In this document: in pieces, positions 1 through 7,769 of the stretch
How the letters are laid out: every line of letters begins with the position of its first letter
Numbering within the stretch: the stretch's first letter is position 1
Assembly (NCBI GenBank): GCA_947304395.1
Contig: CAMZBA010000006.1
Coordinates: 16,329 to 80,328, forward strand
From: an uncultured Candidatus Saccharibacteria bacterium
Lineage (GTDB): Bacteria; Patescibacteriota; Saccharimonadia; Saccharimonadales; Saccharimonadaceae
Length of the DNA stretch: 64,000 nt
Direction: 5' to 3'
Program-made: the position numbers and the translations under genes
Notes under the pieces: model-generated
Database searches by the model: none
Seen by the model: only the letters and a program-made list of their open reading frames with translations
What the model was told of the DNA's origin: nothing

Positions 1-510
1 ACCTTCCCCGCCGAGACCCGACCGATATGCAAGCACTCTGTACTCTCGATCGGTCAGTGCAGTCTTCAGGATCCATACGACATATTTGAGCTGATCATCC
101 GTTGGAAGCTCGAAGTTTTCATAGTTGCGGTTTCCTCTGGCGTAGTTACTTCTTGCATCGCCTTCTTCGCCGGGAGAGCTCTGATCCTCGAGAAAATCGG
201 AAATCATCGCGGGGAATTTGGGCGTTTCAGCCGCTCCGCCCGCACACCTAAGTATCCTGCGGTACAGATATCCGATACCAAAATGCTTCGGCTCGATGTC
301 GTCACGAATGAGGCCAGCCTTATCGAGAGCCTCGATGAGCTCCTTGATAGACTCATCCATCCCGGGCCACCAGTCTGAATACTTGGAACAGTACGCCATT
401 TCTCTGCCGAACCAGATTATCTCCTCGACAGAATGGCCGAGTTTTCCTACACATGTCAGTCCCAACTCATCTATTGAGCTGAGTGTGCTAGCTTTTCTTA
501 CCATATCCAT
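1..510 (-). CDS. Orphan protein, truncated by the window edge; possible sigma-region-4-like segment
   Basis: An open frame runs from ATG at 510 (or the third-codon ATG at 504) to the window edge without a stop, so at least 170 residues are present and the C-terminus is missing. AAAGGAG lies just upstream; the ATG at 504 has the better 9-nt spacing. I do not recognise the first 150 residues. The last visible residues, LTDREYRVLAYRSGLGGEG, resemble the start of sigma-70 region 4 (LxxREREVLxxRxGL), which would make this a sigma-like or helix-turn-helix regulator, but the part that would settle it lies outside. It has its own consensus promoter at 559-587. Function unknown; the sigma idea is weak inference. 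Confidence 0.6.
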   Translation of the reverse strand, partial: MDMVRKASTLSSIDELGLTCVGKLGHSVEEIIWFGREMAYCSKYSDWWPGMDESIKELIEALDKAGLIRDDIEPKHFGIGYLYRRILRCAGGAAETPKFPAMISDFLEDQSSPGEEGDARSNYARGNRNYENFELPTDDQLKYVVWILKTALTDREYRVLAYRSGLGGEG

Positions 511-558
511 ATACTCCTTTCAAAGTGCTTATTGCTGTTTGCGCAACATATTCTTTTT

Positions 559-587
559 ATTATATCATAGATGATTATATTTGTCAA
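559..587 (-). promoter_or_regulatory. Consensus sigma-70 promoter for the gene at 1-510
   Basis: Minus strand reads TTGACA (582-587), a 17-nt spacer, then TATAAT (559-564): a perfect consensus. A leader of about 45 nt follows, ending in the AAAGGAG Shine-Dalgarno. Confidence 0.8.
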
Positions 588-728
588 TCGACAAAGCTTG
601 CAACAAGCCCTTTGAGACAAAGCTTCGAAGCACACATGAGCCGATAAAAAATATTGGCATATCAGCCAGCGCAAACGCGAATTTCCTCTGGCATTTAATG
701 GCTAAGGATAAACCTCCGAAAAAAGTAA

Positions 729-753
729 AGCCCCGAATCAATGATTCGGGGCT
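729..753 (-). terminator. Intrinsic terminator of the kinase-phosphatase operon
   Basis: Inverted repeat AGCCCCGAATC / GATTCGGGGCT with a 3-nt loop, followed on the minus strand by a T-rich stretch. It lies 22 nt past the stop of the kinase-like gene. Confidence 0.8.
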
Positions 754-774
754 ATTTTATTGTTACAGAGTAGA

Positions 775-2529
775 TTAACCGAAGTGCTGGACAGCGGTAT
801 CACCAACTATGATGAAACCTTTCCCATCGAGCCTCAGCATACTAGTTTCATCGACCGCGTCGCACTGGAATACTTTTGATAAACCTTTTCTAAGATTGGT
901 TCCCGTGAATGCTTTGATGCCCGGATCGTATACTGTTCCGTTGCGGTAAGCAATATTGGAAAGAGGCGTTGCCGAGTAGCGGACGATATTATCGTCGTAT
1001 TCTTTGCCATTTACGCCAAAGACCATCGTTCTAAAAGCGCCGCTCGACTCTTCATAAATGAAGACCCAAGTTTTAGTTACGGCATCGAATTTGATTGCAT
1101 ACTCGCGAATTTGAGGCGTGCCCGTAATCTCGACGTCATGGTCTTTATAACTTACCATAATGCGATCACGGTAGCGGTTCACTACGAAATACCCCCCAAA
1201 CTCATTTAGCGCGAGTAATGGATTGCTGGCTTGGAACAAAACCTCGTCCTGTAATCCAGCCACGGAAAGCAGCATCCTATGTAAAAGATCTCCTCGGTCA
1301 ACGAATAGGACACTTGCGCCTTCAATTGCATACGACGAATTGGCCATACGTTCAATTTCGGCGACTTCGATACCCTCATCGTTCTGGACGACAAACTTTG
1401 ACCTAAGCATAGAAATAAGGTAACGGCCGCCCGATACGAAGTGCATTCTTGCATTACTGCGTCTTGGAAATGACTTTCCGGTTGGAATGTATACAATGTT
1501 CCCAGAAGTATCGAAATACGTGTCGGGCCCAAGCATCATATGGACAGTCGGATCCGAAAATACCAATACGACTTTTGGACCGGTAGTCGTCGTAGCGACG
1601 ACAACCTGCGTAACCTGCTTGAGTTTAGCAACTCCACTGCAAAGCGGGCAATCAGTATAGCGATCATAGTAATAAAGGTTATGAACCTTACATAGCCTGC
1701 TATGTGCAAGCTGTTCATCCAGCTCGTTAGTGATAGCATCGCGTCTGTCACCTTCAAAAGCTCCCTTCATGGTCTCCAGAAGCTTTGGGCTCATCCAAGA
1801 CCAATTAAAAAGAGCTTCATTGTAAACAATATCGTGCGGACCAAGTAGCGATAAACCATTTTTGATTCGCTCAACCGTGTTCATGTTGGGCGACTTCTTA
1901 TAGTTGCCGCCGAAAGGATGTATTCTGGTTAAGACGTTGAAGGCCAAAACTCTGAAACCAAAATTATCAGTTTCTTCGGTTAACCTCATGCCTTTTTTAC
2001 CATTATATGCTTCAGGCGGCGTGAAAGTCTCCGTATACGAATCAGGAGCCAAACCATTGATTCCCCAGCTATCGGTATCTATCAAATGAATTTGATGGCC
2101 GGAATCAATCGAAGCCATGAAGTTATTGTCGGATACGTCACCAATGACAAAGCCGGCATTATGCACTTCGTCAACGGCATGGCTAAGTTGAGTAACAATT
2201 TGTAAAGCGTCGAGGTTAGTAAAGCCGTGATCACGGATAAAACGCGCCTTCGTAAAGCTGTGGAGCGGCTCTCCGCTGGTAACCACAGGCATCTGATAGC
2301 CAACAAACTTACCACCAATCGTGACAATATCTGTTGGCAATATCACGAGATTCCCGCGAGATTTTTTGCCAAGCATAGCGCTTACCTTTTGTTCCTTGAC
2401 GGAAAGTACTGCGGGATTTTTAAAAATCTTCAAAACAGTACCTTTATCATAGGAGTAAATAGTAGCTTCGCCACCCTCGGCCAACTTCGCCAGTTTATTC
2501 AACTGAGCTTTCGTCATCTGAATTGCCAT
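775..2529 (-). CDS. Protein-kinase-like protein with zinc ribbon (TerY-P triad kinase type)
   Basis: 584 residues. The N-terminal ~280 residues look like an eukaryote-type kinase fold of the YegI/TerY-P class: glycine-rich loop GGEATIY (19-25), lysine in VLKIF (K34), catalytic-loop equivalent GDVSDNN (130-136, HRD replaced), and DTDSWG (151-156) in the place of DFG. A CxxH...CxxC zinc-ribbon motif follows (C280, H283, C294, C297). The remaining ~285 residues are beta-rich and could be a propeller-like sensor; I cannot name them. It follows a PP2C-like phosphatase by 15 nt and a vWA gene further upstream, the known TerY-P gene trio. Role by family: serine/threonine phosphorylation in stress signalling, countered by the phosphatase. 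Kinase activity is inferred from motifs only. Start chosen after GGAGTGG upstream. Confidence 0.75.
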   Translation of the reverse strand: MAIQMTKAQLNKLAKLAEGGEATIYSYDKGTVLKIFKNPAVLSVKEQKVSAMLGKKSRGNLVILPTDIVTIGGKFVGYQMPVVTSGEPLHSFTKARFIRDHGFTNLDALQIVTQLSHAVDEVHNAGFVIGDVSDNNFMASIDSGHQIHLIDTDSWGINGLAPDSYTETFTPPEAYNGKKGMRLTEETDNFGFRVLAFNVLTRIHPFGGNYKKSPNMNTVERIKNGLSLLGPHDIVYNEALFNWSWMSPKLLETMKGAFEGDRRDAITNELDEQLAHSRLCKVHNLYYYDRYTDCPLCSGVAKLKQVTQVVVATTTTGPKVVLVFSDPTVHMMLGPDTYFDTSGNIVYIPTGKSFPRRSNARMHFVSGGRYLISMLRSKFVVQNDEGIEVAEIERMANSSYAIEGASVLFVDRGDLLHRMLLSVAGLQDEVLFQASNPLLALNEFGGYFVVNRYRDRIMVSYKDHDVEITGTPQIREYAIKFDAVTKTWVFIYEESSGAFRTMVFGVNGKEYDDNIVRYSATPLSNIAYRNGTVYDPGIKAFTGTNLRKGLSKVFQCDAVDETSMLRLDGKGFIIVGDTAVQHFG

Positions 2530-2544
2530 TTAAACCACTCCTTC

Positions 2545-3225
2545 CTACAAGACGATAGTAATATCATCCTTGAAGATAGTAGCGTTACGGTTGATAATTT
2601 GACCAATACGACCAGGCTTACCGGCAAGAAGCGCTTCTCCAAACCGTACCTTTTCCATATTGCCAAGGTTTTCCACAAACCTGTATCCGTCGCTACCTAC
2701 TCCAACATTCAGATACTCACTTTTTGAAAAATGGTGAATAGCAAACCTGACTCCATCCTTATAGTCTGAGAGACTATCGGGATCCATCAGATTATACACA
2801 AAGTATGGCGGATAGTTATCGTATCCGCAATCAACATCAATGACCTTTAACTCGTTTGCTGTTGTAATTGTAAAGATGTAGCCATCTCCACATGAGAAAA
2901 CTACGAACTCCGAATCTGTTTCGATTGCCGCAAGGATAGTAAAACAGAAGTTTTCAAAAAGATCCTTATCTGTAAAACTAAGACCTTCCGTAAGCCTCCG
3001 CATTTCCTCATAAACAACATGATCGAAAGTTGCGGCCGTAATATCAGTTCGCTTTGACAAAGCTTGGGCGAATAGCCCCACACCTATCTCAGAGAATTTA
3101 CCAGAACTACAGCCATCGAGAGAAAGTTTCACATTGTCAAACATAATTCCAAAATCTTGCCGGTTCACGCCCTGAAAGCTATGGTCGGCGCCAATTTTGG
3201 ATACTACTATTGGTTTGCGATCCAT
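2545..3225 (-). CDS. PP2C-family serine/threonine phosphatase (TerY-P type)
   Basis: 226 residues. PP2C signature elements are visible in order: a metal-binding aspartate in LDGCSSG near residue 37, GDGYIF in the middle, GSDGY near residue 175 and the terminal KDDITIVL. These match the aspartates that bind two Mn/Mg ions in PP2C enzymes. It should dephosphorylate Ser/Thr residues and is predicted cytosolic, with no signal peptide. It ends 15 nt before the kinase gene, so the pair is almost surely co-transcribed and functionally opposed. An intrinsic-terminator-like hairpin lies between it and the upstream vWA gene. AAGGAGTGGG precedes the ATG start. More AT-rich than the nicotinamidase-like gene of the same cluster. 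Confidence 0.75.
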   Translation of the reverse strand: MDRKPIVVSKIGADHSFQGVNRQDFGIMFDNVKLSLDGCSSGKFSEIGVGLFAQALSKRTDITAATFDHVVYEEMRRLTEGLSFTDKDLFENFCFTILAAIETDSEFVVFSCGDGYIFTITTANELKVIDVDCGYDNYPPYFVYNLMDPDSLSDYKDGVRFAIHHFSKSEYLNVGVGSDGYRFVENLGNMEKVRFGEALLAGKPGRIGQIINRNATIFKDDITIVL

Positions 3226-3251
3226 CTTATCCCACTCCTTTCTAAAAAATT

Positions 3252-3275
3252 AGGGCGCCCATAGTGAGGCGCCCT
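3252..3275 (-). terminator. Hairpin terminator or attenuator inside the vWA-PP2C interval
   Basis: AGGGCGCC (3252-3259) pairs with GGCGCCCT (3268-3275), followed on the minus strand by AATTTTTT. It sits between vWA and phosphatase genes of one cluster, so it should lower expression of the downstream pair relative to the upstream pair. Confidence 0.7.
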
Positions 3276-3298
3276 TCTGTCAAGATAGATAGTGATCG

Positions 3299-3982
3299 TC
3301 AGACATCAAAATCAAAGAAGTTGCTCTGGCTGGCGCCAGCCGCAGCACTCATCGAGGCGCTGACTGCAGACCTGCTCAGGATACCCCAGATTTTCCGGAG
3401 TTCAGACGGCGAAGCGTCAGTTTCCAGAACATTCGGCTTTAAAACACCGAGATTCTGCGCAATGCCGTGCGCGCCGGAGCCAAATGCCACAAAGGCAACA
3501 AGGACTTCGCGATCCATAAGCGCAGAGATGGCGTCAGCCGCTTCCTTCGCGGAATACCGTGACTCATTATCGTCGCCATCGCTAAAAATAACGAGTCCAC
3601 CGCGCGTACGCACGCCAGAGTTGTTCAGCTGATCCATGTAGTCGGTCAGCTGCTGAGCCGCAACGATGATTGCGTCATACATTGCGGTACAGCCACCAGC
3701 CTGAAAGTCGGTGCTGAGGTCGGCGACGTTCTGGAAACCAGAACTCTTCACGTTGTCGGCAAATTCAGTAATCGAAACCAGTATTTCATCGTCCTGCTTC
3801 GAACCCTGAATCGACTCGACGAAGTTGATCATGGCCTGCTTCATATCGCCGGTGTATTTGCGCATAGAGCCGCTGCAGTCCTGGGCAATGCCCATCAGAA
3901 ACATATGGTCATTTTCGATTTCGTCGACATCAATGTTTGGCGCGACTTGAGCAGTTACATCGTAGTTCATCTCTTCTGTCAT
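3299..3982 (-). CDS. von Willebrand factor A domain protein, TerY-like
   Basis: 227 residues, essentially a single vWA domain. The MIDAS metal site is complete: DxSxS as DCSGSM near residue 33, threonine in GGCTAMYDAI near residue 95 and aspartate in FSDGDDN near residue 133. The family (TerY/YegL-like) is cytosolic and acts as a metal-dependent scaffold; it is genetically linked to a kinase and a PP2C phosphatase in TerY-P systems, as here. No signal peptide or membrane span. Lies 13 nt after the nicotinamidase-like gene, with AAGGAGGTG ahead of its ATG. The chemistry of its ligand or partner cannot be read from sequence. Confidence 0.8.
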   Translation of the reverse strand: MTEEMNYDVTAQVAPNIDVDEIENDHMFLMGIAQDCSGSMRKYTGDMKQAMINFVESIQGSKQDDEILVSITEFADNVKSSGFQNVADLSTDFQAGGCTAMYDAIIVAAQQLTDYMDQLNNSGVRTRGGLVIFSDGDDNESRYSAKEAADAISALMDREVLVAFVAFGSGAHGIAQNLGVLKPNVLETDASPSELRKIWGILSRSAVSASMSAAAGASQSNFFDFDV

Positions 3983-3995
3983 TTTTTACACCTCC

Positions 3996-4973
3996 TTAAA
4001 GTCTCAGACTCGTGCTCGTAACGATGTTGGCACCCTGACGCTTGAAATCGTCAAAGGCATCCTTCATCTGCTGTTCAAAGCCCGCAACGGGGCTGGTGCA
4101 GTCTTCCAGCACGTAGATGCGCTGGATGACTTCGGGATGTCCCTTGAAGCGCTTCAGGATCTGTCTCGTGCTTTCACACAGGCAATGGCTGCCCGCTTCG
4201 CCGCCGATGATGACCTTCTCCCACTTCATATCCTCCAGATCGCCCGTGGACGGATCGAAGCTCGCGATGGCGTCGAGGATAACCTTGGTCACAATCCCGT
4301 TGGGGTTGTATTCAGGCTCCAGAATGCCATACATCTCGCTGTAACGATCTGTACCCTTGAAAGCGAAAATAGGATCGACATTTCTTACCGCAGAATGGAA
4401 TGCGACCATCTGCATGAGCTGTGTTTCCAGATTCCAGCCGGGTGTGCCAGCAATGCAATGATCCGGCCAGATGAACACTCCGCCTTTGCCCGCCTTTTCA
4501 AGCGACTTGACGCAGTCCATCGCCTTCTTGGGGTTACCGCCCACGAACCTGTATTTGCCAGACGAAATATCCGCCGAGGTAATCAGGGTGTAGGGGGCAA
4601 CGGGCGCTCCGGTTTTGTCGCGCCACATCATGCGATGGAAAATCTGGTTCGGGTAGTGGGTGTCAACGGACAGCATGATGCGAGTGATTTTCTCGATGTT
4701 ATCGTAGATAAAACGAGTCCACCTCTCGATATCACCCTTTGCTCCGGGAACGCTGAGAGAGCCGTACGGCTCACCATCCGGAACCGCGGAAGCGTCGGGG
4801 ATAACGAAATCGTTCTGCCAGTCGATGCCGATGAGTAAGATGCGCTGGGCGTCGGTGTTGGCCGAGCGGATTTTCTCCCGCAGGGCCATGCTGATGACTT
4901 CAGACGGATGCCTGAATTTGCCGGTGGCGATATCGCCAACATGGACGATATCTTCGTACTTGGTGTTTAGCAT
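3996..4973 (-). CDS. Nicotinamidase-like cysteine hydrolase (isochorismatase superfamily), long form
   Basis: 325 residues, against about 180-220 for typical PncA. Superfamily landmarks appear in order: IDWQNDF (catalytic Asp) near 50, VDTHYPN (metal Asp and His) near 105, WPDHCIAGTPGW near 170, FKGTDRYSEMYG (catalytic Lys) near 208 and GGEAGSHCLCES (nucleophile Cys) near 262. PncA hydrolyses nicotinamide to nicotinate in NAD salvage; the substrate here is inferred. The extra length is an N-terminal extension and inserts. It is the first gene of the vWA/PP2C/kinase cluster and is markedly GC-richer than the kinase gene. Strong start: AAAGGAGG 10 nt before ATG; promoter at 5105-5132 with a ~130-nt structured leader. 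Confidence 0.75.
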   Translation of the reverse strand: MLNTKYEDIVHVGDIATGKFRHPSEVISMALREKIRSANTDAQRILLIGIDWQNDFVIPDASAVPDGEPYGSLSVPGAKGDIERWTRFIYDNIEKITRIMLSVDTHYPNQIFHRMMWRDKTGAPVAPYTLITSADISSGKYRFVGGNPKKAMDCVKSLEKAGKGGVFIWPDHCIAGTPGWNLETQLMQMVAFHSAVRNVDPIFAFKGTDRYSEMYGILEPEYNPNGIVTKVILDAIASFDPSTGDLEDMKWEKVIIGGEAGSHCLCESTRQILKRFKGHPEVIQRIYVLEDCTSPVAGFEQQMKDAFDDFKRQGANIVTSTSLRL

Positions 4974-5000
4974 ACGCTAATCCTCCTTTTCCTAAGATGA

Positions 5001-5082
5001 AAATGAATTCATTTCGCCTTAGAAAAACGATGTTCTTCATAATCTACCCTGTTAAAATGCCAGAGCCCATAAAAAACATCGT
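5001..5082 (-). promoter_or_regulatory. Structured 5' leader of the nicotinamidase/vWA cluster
   Basis: The leader holds a perfect 14-bp palindrome at 5001-5014 flanked by CTAAG/CTTAG arms (4992-4996, 5018-5022), and a second pair ACGATGTT (5027-5034) / AACATCGT (5075-5082). Regulation by RNA structure or an operator is possible; no known riboswitch class recognised. Confidence 0.4.
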
Positions 5083-5104
5083 CCTCCAAGACTCTACTCA
5101 AGCT

Positions 5105-5132
5105 ATTATATACCAAATAGCATAATTGTCAA
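5105..5132 (-). promoter_or_regulatory. Consensus promoter of the nicotinamidase/vWA cluster
   Basis: Minus strand TTGACA (5127-5132), 16-nt spacer, TATAAT (5105-5110). Drives the genes from 4973 leftwards. Confidence 0.8.
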
Positions 5133-5197
5133 TACTCATTTACGAGAAACCCCCAGAAGACTCCGAGGGTTTGATTTTAGTTTCATTATCTAAAAAA

Positions 5198-5221
5198 CTG
5201 CTCCGATTTTCATCAGAGCAG
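5198..5221 (-). terminator. Terminator of the tRNA-Thr transcript
   Basis: CTGCTC (5198-5203) pairs with GAGCAG (5216-5221), followed on the minus strand by TTTTTT. It lies 20 nt downstream of the tRNA. Confidence 0.7.
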
Positions 5222-5241
5222 CCTTTATTATACATTTGAAA

Positions 5242-5317
5242 TGGAGCCGCGACCGGGATTTGAACCCGGGACCTCATCCTTACCATGGATGCGCTCTACC
5301 GACTGAGCTATCGCGGC
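5242..5317 (-). tRNA. tRNA-Thr (anticodon GGT), CCA encoded
   Basis: Full cloverleaf on the minus strand: acceptor GCCGCGA / TCGCGGC, D-arm TAGCTCAGTCGGTAGAGC, anticodon stem CATCC/GGATG with loop ATGGTAA (anticodon GGT), T-arm CCGGGTTCAAATCCCGG, discriminator T and genome-encoded CCA. 76 nt. Confidence 0.95.
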
Positions 5318-5366
5318 ACTAGTTATATTTTACCACAGATAAGCAGCAGCTTCAAGCGCAGGGATA

Positions 5367-5732
5367 TTATTGGTCAAAGTGATTCTCGAAATCGTCCATT
5401 ATCCTATCGCGAGTCTTATTGAACTCCTGACGCGAGTCTTCGAAGTCTTTGTTTATCTTGATTGCAAAAAATATAGAAAAACCAATTATTACGAGCGTAG
5501 CAATTGCAACGACTACAACAATAACCTTTCTAAACTTCAGCGATTGATCAACGCTGTCAAGCAATTTTAGTTGAATATCTTTTGCTTTTAATCTGACTTC
5601 TGGATCTACGAAATCTTTATCGTATTCCACAGCATAAGCGCGGCGGCAGTTTGGGCATTTAACATTCGCCTCGCCAACGTCGAATTCTAAGTTAGCATGG
5701 CAATTTGGGCATTTTTTCTCTATAATCTTCAT
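5367..5732 (-). CDS. Zinc-ribbon membrane protein, unknown function
   Basis: 121 residues. Starts with a double CxxC zinc ribbon (CPNC near residue 8, CPNC near 26), then a basic/acidic linker, one hydrophobic span near residues 70-92 (VIVVVVAIATLVIIGF) and a charged C-terminal tail that could form a coiled coil. Last gene of the run parA-parB-frr-5977-5729-5367; its ATG overlaps the upstream stop by 4 nt (ATGA), so translation is likely coupled. Zinc binding is inferred from the four cysteines; no specific function is recognised. Confidence 0.7.
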   Translation of the reverse strand: MKIIEKKCPNCHANLEFDVGEANVKCPNCRRAYAVEYDKDFVDPEVRLKAKDIQLKLLDSVDQSLKFRKVIVVVVAIATLVIIGFSIFFAIKINKDFEDSRQEFNKTRDRIMDDFENHFDQ

Positions 5733-5977
5733 TCTTTAACAATTCCTTCCCTAGAATCCATAACGGAACGATTCAGCTCTTCTTGCTGTTTAACCTTTTC
5801 GTCGTAGCTAGTAGTACTGTCGGTCCAAATCTCATCTGGTTTTTCCTGTTTTGTTATTTTAGCTTGTAGGTATGTGCCACCAAAACAGATAAATGTGGCT
5901 ATAATCAGCAGAAAGCAAAAGAATATCATCTTTTTGCTCGCCTGTTTTTCCCAAAACGCTTCTCTTCTTTTAGCCAT
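5729..5977 (-). CDS. Small single-span membrane protein
   Basis: 82 residues with one strong hydrophobic helix (MIFFCFLLIIATFICFGG, about residues 17-34) preceded by a Lys/Arg-rich cytoplasmic segment and followed by a charged, mostly extracytoplasmic tail. Start overlaps the stop of the upstream gene (TAATG) and its own stop overlaps the next start (ATGA), so it belongs to the same operon. No family recognised. Confidence 0.65.
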   Translation of the reverse strand: MAKRREAFWEKQASKKMIFFCFLLIIATFICFGGTYLQAKITKQEKPDEIWTDSTTSYDEKVKQQEELNRSVMDSREGIVKE

Positions 5978-7206
5978 TACTTAATCTCCGTTCCGCCCCA
6001 TTCTACCACGGTGAAACCTTGACGGCTAGCCGGCGATAGTTGCTGTGGCTTTGTTTCGATTTTAGTGTCGAGATTTTGATATTCCATCACGATGCGAATC
6101 ATTGTATCTGGCTTCGGGGTGACGATTAACCCCATATTTTTCTCTATTTCAGCCGCGGTCTGAAAGCGAATGAAAGTGTATGGTTTCTCTTCGAGAATAC
6201 CCGCCCAATAGGTTATAAACTCCTCGCGTTCTTTGAAATTCAGGCCCAAAACCGCAAGTTTTTCGTCCAAGAATGACTCTACTTTTTCTCGAGACACCAC
6301 AAACCCCTCTTTGAGACTGTCCGAACTATACTTCTTAGTGTTCTTCGACTCATAATATAATGCGTAATATTTTTTACCATCTAGATCCGTGAGCGTGCCG
6401 TTCGGCTGTGCTGTTACAGTCCATCCTTTTTGGTAATCTGGGTAGTCTGTGGTTAAGCGCTCAGGGTTACTTAGCATAACATTAACCTTCGTAGTCTTCG
6501 TTGGATATAAATACACTATCGGTTTTTTAACCGGTATGTCAGCCGGGTTATCGTGCTCGCTCGCATCCCAACTGATCGTAACTGTCTTCGGCTGAATGTT
6601 CTGAATCTGGATAAGAGCCACACTACCTCTAACACTGGAGTTTCCCCTAAGTGTCGAGTACGACCCGTCAATATGAATATTGTAAGATTCGTCGCGTGTT
6701 ACTTTTTCGATATCCATCATATTAAAACCGGTAGCCTCCTTTGCGACCGCGATAATAGAGCCAGTCTTAAAGAAATCGGAACCAACGGAATAGACAAATG
6801 GAGCACCATCATCGGCCTTGACTGAATTAATGGCATCCACAAAATCGTCTAGCTCCGACGAGCTGCGAATTATTGCATACTCCTCGTCTTTAACTCCGTT
6901 TAGCGCCAAGAAAGAGTTCGTAGCCTCCTCGGAATCGCTCGATGGCGCATTATAATCAATGGAAACGCTATCGTAATCAACTTCGATTGACTCCATTATC
7001 GGTCCGACGACGGTCCGTCCATCTTGTTCGTCGGTATTATTGGTACATTTATTTGATACCTGAATACCTATAAGCACTAGACCAAGTACGAATACGGCGC
7101 CAAAAACTACTACTAAAATTGTCGTCATTGCTATCTTGGAATCGACATAATTCTTCGATACGGCTTTCTCGTTGTTCTGGCTCGACTCGCCACCCTTTTC
7201 TTCCAT
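5977..7206 (-). CDS. Membrane-anchored extracytoplasmic protein, unknown function
   Basis: 409 residues: short hydrophilic N-terminus, one membrane anchor near residues 27-49, then a large exported domain. The middle carries KPIVYLYPTKTTKVNV, a pattern I associate with uncharacterised secreted proteins of Gram-positive and CPR bacteria, and the C-terminus ends FTVVEWGGTEIK. No enzymatic motif recognised. It follows frr by 20 nt and overlaps the next small gene. Topology (N-in, C-out) is inferred from the charge distribution. Confidence 0.65.
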   Translation of the reverse strand: MEEKGGESSQNNEKAVSKNYVDSKIAMTTILVVVFGAVFVLGLVLIGIQVSNKCTNNTDEQDGRTVVGPIMESIEVDYDSVSIDYNAPSSDSEEATNSFLALNGVKDEEYAIIRSSSELDDFVDAINSVKADDGAPFVYSVGSDFFKTGSIIAVAKEATGFNMMDIEKVTRDESYNIHIDGSYSTLRGNSSVRGSVALIQIQNIQPKTVTISWDASEHDNPADIPVKKPIVYLYPTKTTKVNVMLSNPERLTTDYPDYQKGWTVTAQPNGTLTDLDGKKYYALYYESKNTKKYSSDSLKEGFVVSREKVESFLDEKLAVLGLNFKEREEFITYWAGILEEKPYTFIRFQTAAEIEKNMGLIVTPKPDTMIRIVMEYQNLDTKIETKPQQLSPASRQGFTVVEWGGTEIK

Positions 7207-7226
7207 GTTGCGTTTTTGCCCTTTCC

Positions 7227-7769
7227 TTAGATTTTCATTATTTCTGCTTCTTTTTCAGAGAACAACTTGTCGATTTCGGTATTAAAGTCTTTGATAATAT
7301 CATCGACTTCTTTTTCGGCGCGCTTCTTGGCATCCTCGGCTAATTCGGCAGCCTTGATATCCTTGCGCGCATCATCGCGTGCTTTACGAAGGGCAATTTT
7401 CGCCTCCTCGACCTTTGCGCTCGTAGTCTTCACGATTTCCTTACGGCGCTCTTCTGTAAGCGGAGGAATCGGCACGCGAATTACGCGACCATCATCAGAC
7501 GGGTTGAGACCGAGTGATTGGTCGGCGCGAATAGCAGCGGAAATCTTGCCAATGTTTGATGCGTCATATGGGGTGATTAAGAGCATAGTTGCGCCCTGGA
7601 CGGTCACGTTGGCAATTTGATTGAGTGGCGACATTTGGCCGTATACCTCTGCTCTGACATTAGCAAGCATATCAGGATGCGCACGGCCAGTGCGTACTTT
7701 TTTTAATTCTTCTTTAAAATGTTCGACCACGGTGGTCATCTTGGTTTTTACGCTGTTAGTATTGAACAT
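7227..7769 (-). CDS. frr: Ribosome recycling factor
   Basis: 180 residues, close to the usual ~185. With EF-G it splits the post-termination ribosome. Family residues are clear: KVRTGRAHPDML near residue 25, the central VTVQGATMLLITPYDASNIGKI block, RVPIPPLTEERR near 115 and a helical Lys/Glu-rich C-terminal arm. Its start lies inside the 3' end of parB (22-nt overlap), so it is translationally coupled to the partition genes. Confidence 0.95.
   Translation of the reverse strand: MFNTNSVKTKMTTVVEHFKEELKKVRTGRAHPDMLANVRAEVYGQMSPLNQIANVTVQGATMLLITPYDASNIGKISAAIRADQSLGLNPSDDGRVIRVPIPPLTEERRKEIVKTTSAKVEEAKIALRKARDDARKDIKAAELAEDAKKRAEKEVDDIIKDFNTEIDKLFSEKEAEIMKI

Noticed and set aside
565..744. 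Minus-strand 58-codon frame with protein-like hydrophobic sequence (GLSLAIKCQRKF...), between the kinase terminator and the 510 promoter
   Set aside because: No Shine-Dalgarno, no ATG near the start, overlaps a terminator and a promoter; at most a pseudogene remnant.
581..778. 65-residue plus-strand frame
   Set aside because: TTG start without a ribosome site, runs through the kinase terminator, no recognisable domain.
4137..4838. 233-residue plus-strand frame
   Set aside because: Antisense to the nicotinamidase-like gene whose catalytic motifs are all intact; an artefact of GC-rich codons.
5147..5172. AAACCC/GGGTTT hairpin between tRNA-Thr and the nicotinamidase promoter
   Set aside because: Six-bp stem with poor T-runs on both sides; a better terminator lies at 5198-5221.
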